This document shows positions 57,465 through 64,000 of a stretch of 64,000 bases of DNA, one piece after another; within the stretch, counting starts at the first letter, position 1, and every line of letters starts with the position of its first letter. The notes beneath the pieces were generated by a model, which was not told the DNA's origin, made no database searches, and worked only from the letters and a program-made list of their open reading frames with translations. The stretch comes from Flavobacteria bacterium RIFCSPLOWO2_12_FULL_35_11 (GTDB lineage: Bacteria; Bacteroidota; Bacteroidia; Flavobacteriales; Flavobacteriaceae), in assembly GCA_001800975.1 (NCBI GenBank), contig MGWK01000056.1, positions 1 to 64,000 of the forward strand, given 5' to 3'. The translations under genes were made by a program, and so were the position numbers.

Positions 57465-57584
57465 ATGAAAACAACAAATAAAACATCTGAACAATCAAAT
57501 ATTGAATTGATAAGCACCACAAAACGCATAAAATGGAATGACAAGAGACGTTATTCTTTTGTAACGCAATTCAAATTTTTATAA
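57465..57584 (+). CDS. Possible 39-aa small ORF upstream of the TonB receptor
   Basis: MKTTNKTSEQSNIELISTTKRIKWNDKRRYSFVTQFKFL; 37 bp before the receptor start. Confidence 0.3.
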   Translation: MKTTNKTSEQSNIELISTTKRIKWNDKRRYSFVTQFKFL

Positions 57585-57621
57585 TAATTAACATAACGAC
57601 TACTAATTACAACTTACTAAA

Positions 57622-60066
57622 ATGAAAAAAATACTTTTACTATGCAGTCTATTCATATCATTGGCTATTTCTGCACAACTTCCTTCAAATGGGAATCCGA
57701 AAACCGGCGTAGTTACCGGAAAAGTGATCGATGAAACAACAAAACAGGCATTGCCATATGTCAGTATTGTTATTAAAGATGCCGGGAACAAATCTACCAC
57801 AGGGGGAATAACCGATGCAAATGGAAATTTTTCCATCAAACAAATTCCTGAGGGTGAAAACAATGTCGAAATTCAGTTTATTGGTTATAAAACCGAAACT
57901 AAAAAAATAAACATTACCAAATCCAATACCAACATTAATTTAGGAACCATTGCTTTAAAAGAAGAAGCGGCACAATTGGAAGAAGTAGTGGTGGTAGCCG
58001 AAACCTCAACGGTGACACAAAAAATCGACAGAAAAGTGATTAATGTCGGAAAGGATTTAACTTCTGCCGGAGCAACTGCTTCGGAACTGTTGAACAACGT
58101 GCAATCTGTTTCGGTCGATAGCCAAACAGGTAACATTAGCTTGCGCGGAAATGACAATGTAAGGGTGTTGGTTGATGGCAAACCGTCAAATATTGACACG
58201 GCGCAATTGTTAAAGCAAATTCCGTCAACCTCTATCAAAAGTATTGAGTTGATTACAAATCCATCAGCAAAATACAATCCGGAAGGAATGAGCGGGATTA
58301 TTAATATTGTACTTCACAAAAATTCAAATTTAGGGTTTAATGCAACCGTTAATATAGGAGCGACTTCAGGAATAAATGACAAGTTTAACGGTTCTTTGGA
58401 CATGAATTTTAAAACAGGAAAAGTAAATTTCTTTTCAAATTACGGTGTGAATGACGGAAAAAGTGAAAATGAGGGGAAAGTTATAAGATTCGACAATAAT
58501 GCTGTCCAAGATTTTTCATTTAAAGATGACCGCACTTCTCACCTGCTAAAATTGGGTGCAGATGTGTATATAAACGATAAGAACACATTTTCATTTTATA
58601 CCACTCAAAATATATCGAAAACGCTTTTTGAAGGAAATACTTTAGTTACTTATAACAATGTTCTGAATAGCAACAGTCCGATGTTGGTCGACTCCGAAGA
58701 CACTTCCCAAGCCTATAATTTTAATTATACCCTAAATTTTGATGAAAAAGGTCATAATTTAGAACTGGAAGCAAATTTTTCAAACTCTGACAGTCCGGAG
58801 AATGCTTTGTATAAAGAACTTATTCACCCAAATGATTTAACTTCAAATTATAATGACAAAATTGAAAATGACAGAAAAACCAATCTAATTAATTTAGATT
58901 ATACCAACCCAATTTCAGAAAACGTAAAAGTGGAAGTTGGCTTTGAAGTCAGGATGGATGATACCAAGAATAACAACATTACCAACCAGCACGAATTTGT
59001 TTATGACGCAAACGGAAATTTAATTCCTGACGGAAATGGTTGGTATGAAACTTCACCCAAAGGAAATTCCTCCTTTGAATATGATCGAAATATATATTCG
59101 GGTTATGCAAACTACAACCAAACTTTCAATAAATTATCAATGCAGCTTGGGGCGCGTGCAGAACAGTATGAAGTGAATGGCACTTTTGTTAAAAATACAG
59201 AAACTGCGACTTACAAAGATGAAATTTTCACCGTATATCCTTCCGCATTTTTTACCTACAATGCCAATGATAAAAACCAGTTTCAGTTAAGTTATAGCCG
59301 CAGGGTCGACCGTCCGTCAATTGAACAGGTAAATCCGATAAGAGAATGGAGTACGCCAACAATTACCTCAGTGGGAAATCCGAATCTAAAACCACAATTT
59401 ACCAATTCCTACGAGCTGAATTATACGCATAATTACGAAAAGGGATCAGTAACTTTTGGAACATTTTACAGAAAAGTGAACGATAATATTACAAGAATCC
59501 TGAATGTTGACCCTTTAGATGATGATAAAGTGGAATTGTCCTACACAAATACGGCAAGTAACAACCGCTATGGCGTAGAGTTGTCCAGCAATCATAAATT
59601 CGCAGATTGGTGGAAAGTAAATGCAAGTTTCGATTTATACACGCAAAAAGAAAGTGGAATTGCCAATGGACAACAGCTTGAAGTTACTAATAACTCCTTA
59701 AATTTTAGGGTAAACAACAATTTTACGGCCACCAAAAACCTGCGTTTTCAGTTATTTGCAATGTACAGAGGAGGCGGAGAGTCTATTCAATTTAAAACAG
59801 ATCCAATGTGGATGATAAATACTGGCGCCAGTTTAAATGTGCTGGACGGCAAAGGAACCATAAGTTTAAGGGTTAACGATATTTTTAAAGGAATGAAATT
59901 CAAATTTGAATCAGAAAATCCTTATCCGCAATCAGGAGAATTTAAATGGGAAAGCAGAACAGCCTATGTTGGATTTATGTACAAATTTGGGGGAGGGAAA
60001 AATAGTGCAAGAAATCGTAAAGCAAGAGACAACAATGAAGCGCAAGGCAGCGGCGGATTTATATAA
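57622..60066 (+). CDS. TonB-dependent receptor / outer membrane beta-barrel family protein
   Basis: Signal peptide; CarboxypepD_reg-like N-terminal domain; plug GNISLRGNDNVRVLVDGKPSNI; FQLSYSRRVDRPSIEQVNP. Confidence 0.93.
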   Translation: MKKILLLCSLFISLAISAQLPSNGNPKTGVVTGKVIDETTKQALPYVSIVIKDAGNKSTTGGITDANGNFSIKQIPEGENNVEIQFIGYKTETKKINITKSNTNINLGTIALKEEAAQLEEVVVVAETSTVTQKIDRKVINVGKDLTSAGATASELLNNVQSVSVDSQTGNISLRGNDNVRVLVDGKPSNIDTAQLLKQIPSTSIKSIELITNPSAKYNPEGMSGIINIVLHKNSNLGFNATVNIGATSGINDKFNGSLDMNFKTGKVNFFSNYGVNDGKSENEGKVIRFDNNAVQDFSFKDDRTSHLLKLGADVYINDKNTFSFYTTQNISKTLFEGNTLVTYNNVLNSNSPMLVDSEDTSQAYNFNYTLNFDEKGHNLELEANFSNSDSPENALYKELIHPNDLTSNYNDKIENDRKTNLINLDYTNPISENVKVEVGFEVRMDDTKNNNITNQHEFVYDANGNLIPDGNGWYETSPKGNSSFEYDRNIYSGYANYNQTFNKLSMQLGARAEQYEVNGTFVKNTETATYKDEIFTVYPSAFFTYNANDKNQFQLSYSRRVDRPSIEQVNPIREWSTPTITSVGNPNLKPQFTNSYELNYTHNYEKGSVTFGTFYRKVNDNITRILNVDPLDDDKVELSYTNTASNNRYGVELSSNHKFADWWKVNASFDLYTQKESGIANGQQLEVTNNSLNFRVNNNFTATKNLRFQLFAMYRGGGESIQFKTDPMWMINTGASLNVLDGKGTISLRVNDIFKGMKFKFESENPYPQSGEFKWESRTAYVGFMYKFGGGKNSARNRKARDNNEAQGSGGFI

Positions 60067-60237
60067 AAACTTTGTGAATTTGTTTACATTTAATTAACTA
60101 TCTTTTAACAAGTTAAACACGTTAAAGCCTTAAATTTGTAGCGTAAATAACACGAACATAAAGCGCATGCAAATGCCCTAAAAATATAAAAGAATATTTA
60201 TAATTATTTGAATTAGTTAATTGATAGTCTTTTTGAG

Positions 60238-60269
60238 AAAGCCTCTAAACTTGCGTTTTAGAGGCTTTT
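60238..60269 (+). terminator. Rho-independent terminator
   Basis: AAAGCCTCTAAA-ACTTGCG-TTTTAGAGGCTTTT hairpin. Confidence 0.85.
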
Positions 60270-60276
60270 AATTTTT

Positions 60277-60312
60277 CCTATCCCCGACCCTTTCCGAAGG
60301 AAATGGAGTTTG
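60277..60312. repeat. Dispersed intergenic element CCTATCCCCGACCCTTTCCGAAGGAAATGGAGTTTG
   Basis: Similar to 4928-4964. Confidence 0.75.
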
Positions 60313-60392
60313 ATTTCGGCATTAGAGAAAAATATTTTTTTCTTTAACATTTTTGCCAAATGCCTTTTTTCAACTTTAAACTTTAAACTTTT

Positions 60393-61400
60393 TTACCACC
60401 TAATAATCACGCTTCCCCAAGTAAATCCGCTTCCAAAAGCTGCCAAAACCACAAGGTCATTGTCTTTAATTTTTCCTTTTTCCCAAGCTTCTGTAAGTGC
60501 AATGGCAATAGATGCTGCTGTGGTATTTCCATATTGCATAATGTTGTTGTACACTTGGTCATCATCCAATCCAAATTTTTTCTGAACAAATTGAGAAATG
60601 CGCAAATTTGCCTGATGAGGAATAAACAAATCAATATCTGATGCCTGTAAATTATTTGCCTGTAATCCTTCATTTATAACTTCCGCAAACCGCACAATTG
60701 CATGCTTAAACACAAAAGTTCCGTTCATATAAGGAAAGTACGACTCATCATTTTCGTCATTGGCCTCTAAAATTTCAGGCACCCAATGTTTAATGCTAGG
60801 CGCAGCCACTATTAATTCTTTGGCATGTTTTCCTTCAGAATGCAAATGCGTGGACAATATTCCTTTATTGTTGTCTTCAGTTCTCGACAAAACTGCAGCT
60901 CCTGCCCCATCGCCAAAAATTACCGTAACCCCTCTGCCTCTATCCGTTTTATCCAATCCGCCCGAATGAAATTCAGCGCCAACCACCAACACATTTTTAT
61001 ACATGCCTGTTTTAATGAACTGGTCGGCAACAGAAAGCGCATAAACAAAACCTGAACATTGATTTCTAACATCAAGCGCACCGATGGTTCTCATATCAAG
61101 CATTTCCTGCAATTGAACGCCACAACCGGGAAAATAAAAATCTGGACTCAAGGTTGCAAAAACTATAAAATCTATATCGTCTTTTGTGAGTCCCGCTCTT
61201 TCTATGGCAATTCGTGCAGCTTTTGCGCCCATCACGGAAGAACTGTCTTCACTTCCTTCTTTAATCCATCTTCGCTCTTTAATTCCTGTTCTTTCCTGAA
61301 TCCACTCATCGTTGGTGTCCATCATTTTGGATAAATCATCATTGGTGACAATATTATCAGGAACGTAGAAACCAAGACCCGTTATTTTAGAATTATACAT
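60393..61400 (-). CDS. fabH: 3-oxoacyl-ACP synthase III family protein
   Basis: GALDVRNQCSGFVYALSVADQFI active-site Cys; FIPHQANLRI; YGNTTAASI; likely start MYNSKITGLG. Confidence 0.92.
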   Translation of the reverse strand: MYNSKITGLGFYVPDNIVTNDDLSKMMDTNDEWIQERTGIKERRWIKEGSEDSSSVMGAKAARIAIERAGLTKDDIDFIVFATLSPDFYFPGCGVQLQEMLDMRTIGALDVRNQCSGFVYALSVADQFIKTGMYKNVLVVGAEFHSGGLDKTDRGRGVTVIFGDGAGAAVLSRTEDNNKGILSTHLHSEGKHAKELIVAAPSIKHWVPEILEANDENDESYFPYMNGTFVFKHAIVRFAEVINEGLQANNLQASDIDLFIPHQANLRISQFVQKKFGLDDDQVYNNIMQYGNTTAASIAIALTEAWEKGKIKDNDLVVLAAFGSGFTWGSVIIRW

Positions 61401-61848
61401 AAACTTTGCTTTTTTGGTATATTTATTCAAACTTACTAAAATCAAAAACTATTTACAACATTAATTTTACGATGTTCATAACTATTTTATTGCCTATTTT
61501 AACTGAAATATAAAACTTAACTCATATATTGTCAATAATATAACCGTCATTTTTAAATTTATCAAAATACGATATTCAACCAAAAATAAAAATAGCCAAA
61601 CCAAAAGATAACAAAACAACTTCGCTAAAAACATCTAATTTAGAATTATCCTTCATCAATTTAAACAATTTAAATGTTTTGTTTAAATTAAGATAAAAAT
61701 GACCTTCGTTTATTTAACCATTCATAATATTTTTTTTGATCTTTCAGTCATTTCTTTTTCAGAATAAATTTCTTGGCAATGTCTAATATATGTTTATAAC
61801 CTTCAACTAAAATATAATCATATGTTTTTCATAATTTTTAAAAATTAA

Positions 61849-63420
61849 TTAAGAAGGCTTTGCCTCAATTTTACTCATCGCATACTCTGTAATTGCGGTT
61901 ATAGACAATGACGGATTTACTCCCGGATTTGCCGAAATCATAGAACCGTCGCAAACAAACATATTTCGATAACCAAAAACCTGGTTATTTTTGTCGATAA
62001 CACCTTTAGATCTGTCTTCTCCCATTACCGCGCCACCTAAAATATGCGCAGTTGTTGGCGTTCCCAGCAAAACATCGACAAAATTTCCAAATGGAATTCC
62101 GTTCACAATTTTGCCGTATTTTTTGCTTAAATCAAATGCTTCAGGAATAATTCCGGAGGGTGTTGCCCCCATTTCACTTACCGTTTTCATTTTTGTGAAT
62201 TTTCCCAATTTTAATCGAATGGTGCTGTCAACCGTCTGCATAAATAATAAAACAGAGGTGCGCTTTGCATAGTTTTTAGTGAAAATGGTTTTCAGCAACT
62301 TCAATGGAAATTTTACGAATAATAATAAAACACCCAAAAATCGCAATACTGCGTATTTATTAAAGATAACCGGTATGGTCAGGGTTCTGAAAAAAGCGGA
62401 ACCTTCCCCATAACGAACGGGCTCTAAATGACTGTTGTCATCGGTATGCAAAATAGAACCAATAGCCAATCCTTTTGAATAATCTTTTGGATTTTTATCC
62501 ATTGAAGTGACCAACATTAAAGATTCATTGTTGGTTCTTATGGCGCACCCAACCATCTCAGATAAATTGGGCAATGATTTCTTTTTTAGTTTTAAAAATA
62601 ACGGCACTGTGCCAACAACGCCTCCCGAAAAAATAACGCCTTTTGCAGTGACACTGGCCATTTCCTTTTTTCCAATACTGGATTTATATTCAATTTTATA
62701 TCCGTCAGAGCCATCTTCAACGCCTAAAACAACAACATTATGCACTTCTTTTTCGGCTAAAATTTCAGCGCCCAACTGTTGTGCCAAATACAAATAGTTT
62801 TTATCCAAGGTGTTTTTTGCATTGTACCTGCAACCTGTCATACAAGCGCCACAATGGGTACAGCCAGTTCGGTCAGGGCCTTTTCCTTCAAAATAAGGAT
62901 CTTCAACGGTACGTCCTGCTTCACCAAAATAAACAGCCACTTTTACCGCTTCAAAATGGGCTGATTTCCCAATGCTTTCTGCCAAATCCTTAATTGCCAA
63001 ATCAGCGGCATGCAGTTTGGGATTGGTCGCTGCGCCCAGCATTTTATAAGCTGTTTCGTAATGCGGTTTAAGCGCTTCTTCCCAATTATTTAAGGTTGCC
63101 CAACTGCCCGAAGTGAAAAAATTTGTTTTGGGAATGGGCAATGTATTGGCATAAGTCAAGGAACCACCGCCAACGCCAACGCCCGATAAAACCGTAACAT
63201 GATTCAAAAAGGTCATTTTAAAAAAGCCAAATAAATTCATGTTTGGCTGCCACAGCCACTTTTTTAAGTTCCAATTGGTTTTGGGAAAATCCTTGCCGAT
63301 AAACCACTTACCTTTTTCAATAACCAAAACTTTATAGCCTTTTTCGGAAAGTCGCAAAGCACTTACCGATCCGCCGAATCCGCTGCCAATAATAACGTAG
63401 TCAAAATCCAGTTGTGACAT
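61849..63420 (-). CDS. GMC family oxidoreductase (cholesterol-oxidase-like)
   Basis: FAD-binding VIIGSGFGGSVSALRLSEKGYKVLVIEKG; CTHCGACMTGCRYNAKNTLDKNYLYLA; start likely MSQLDFDYV. Confidence 0.9.
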   Translation of the reverse strand: MSQLDFDYVIIGSGFGGSVSALRLSEKGYKVLVIEKGKWFIGKDFPKTNWNLKKWLWQPNMNLFGFFKMTFLNHVTVLSGVGVGGGSLTYANTLPIPKTNFFTSGSWATLNNWEEALKPHYETAYKMLGAATNPKLHAADLAIKDLAESIGKSAHFEAVKVAVYFGEAGRTVEDPYFEGKGPDRTGCTHCGACMTGCRYNAKNTLDKNYLYLAQQLGAEILAEKEVHNVVVLGVEDGSDGYKIEYKSSIGKKEMASVTAKGVIFSGGVVGTVPLFLKLKKKSLPNLSEMVGCAIRTNNESLMLVTSMDKNPKDYSKGLAIGSILHTDDNSHLEPVRYGEGSAFFRTLTIPVIFNKYAVLRFLGVLLLFVKFPLKLLKTIFTKNYAKRTSVLLFMQTVDSTIRLKLGKFTKMKTVSEMGATPSGIIPEAFDLSKKYGKIVNGIPFGNFVDVLLGTPTTAHILGGAVMGEDRSKGVIDKNNQVFGYRNMFVCDGSMISANPGVNPSLSITAITEYAMSKIEAKPS

Positions 63421-63605
63421 CTCTTCTTTAATTAGTTTGATCATTTAAATTTTCTGCCACTTTTGTAAATTCCTTAAAATTACATGAACGAATATACACA
63501 AATATCCTAATTCCATATAATTGTCTTGCCAATTTGTCACCTAATTTACTTTGGTATTTTTTTTGACTAACAAAAGAAGATAAAATTAATTAAAACCTAA
63601 AAAAT

Positions 63606-64000
63606 ATGGCAAAAGGAAGTATTAAAGTAACGGCTGAAAATATTTTTCCCATTATTAAAAAATTCTTGTATTCTGATCACGAAATATTTTTGCGTGAATT
63701 GATTTCAAATGCAACAGATGCTACTTTAAAATTAAAACACTTAAACACTTTAGGCGAAATTAAAGGTGATCTTGGAAATCCAATTATTGAAATAAAAGTA
63801 GATAAAGAAAAAAAAGAAATCAGAATTATTGACCAAGGTGTTGGAATGACGGGTGACGAAGTTAAAAAATACATCAACCAAATCGCTTTTTCAGGCGCTG
63901 AAGAATTTGTTGAAAAATACAAAGATAAAATAGAAGATACCGGAATTATCGGTCATTTTGGATTGGGATTCTACTCGTCTTTCATGGTTGCCGAAAAAGT
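63606..64000 (+). CDS. htpG: Molecular chaperone HtpG (truncated by window end)
   Basis: MAKGSIKVTAENIFPIIKKFLYSDHEIFLRELISNATDATLKL...IDQGVGMTGDEV; runs off the window. Confidence 0.96.
   Translation, partial: MAKGSIKVTAENIFPIIKKFLYSDHEIFLRELISNATDATLKLKHLNTLGEIKGDLGNPIIEIKVDKEKKEIRIIDQGVGMTGDEVKKYINQIAFSGAEEFVEKYKDKIEDTGIIGHFGLGFYSSFMVAEK

Noticed and set aside
1-64000. tRNA, rRNA, CRISPR arrays, prophage or insertion-sequence transposases
   Set aside because: None recognised on either strand by eye; a tRNAscan/ISfinder run would be needed to exclude them formally

Overview
This is a contiguous, AT-rich chromosomal segment from a Bacteroidota (Flavobacteriia-like) genome. Support for that placement: TAnnTTTG-type promoters, a T9SS C-terminal sorting domain protein, gene content and many intergenic micro-repeats. 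No rRNA, tRNA, CRISPR array or transposase was recognised. Most of the window is housekeeping: rluE-like; an iorA/iorB/xdhC/mobA-like molybdenum-hydroxylase operon; Nudix/pyrE; birA; rsfS-ftsH-LUD-cdsA-psd-ACBP; DUF349; aroE; two DUF368 genes; TPR; pyrR-pyrB; rnz; gerW/DUF2953; dus; ABC exporter; cbpA/cbpM; TonB receptor; fabH; GMC oxidoreductase; and the 5' end of htpG. The most interesting region is ~22.7-32.2 kb, all on the minus strand. It encodes a receiver-only regulator, a histidine kinase, a LytTR regulator, a secreted chaperone-like (PapD/DUF916-like) protein, a 906-aa usher-like outer-membrane barrel protein, four small secreted subunit-like proteins (three clearly paralogous) and a pseudo-receiver/HPt protein. 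I interpret it as a candidate chaperone-usher-like surface-fibre system with its own phosphorelay. It carries direct repeats ACCRTTYA-N13-ACCRTTYA (21-bp period) upstream of a subunit gene and of the regulator operon, which look like LytTR operators. Other observations: an accessory patch at 35.0-38.6 kb (HEPN-like and Mrr-like genes flanked by direct repeats), two genes broken by single in-frame stops (bacterioferritin and a GH2 glycosidase), a shared 21-bp-period promoter motif in front of bfr and csbD, and a 25-bp dyad upstream of a TonB receptor. All family calls come from reading the sequence only; no searches were run.
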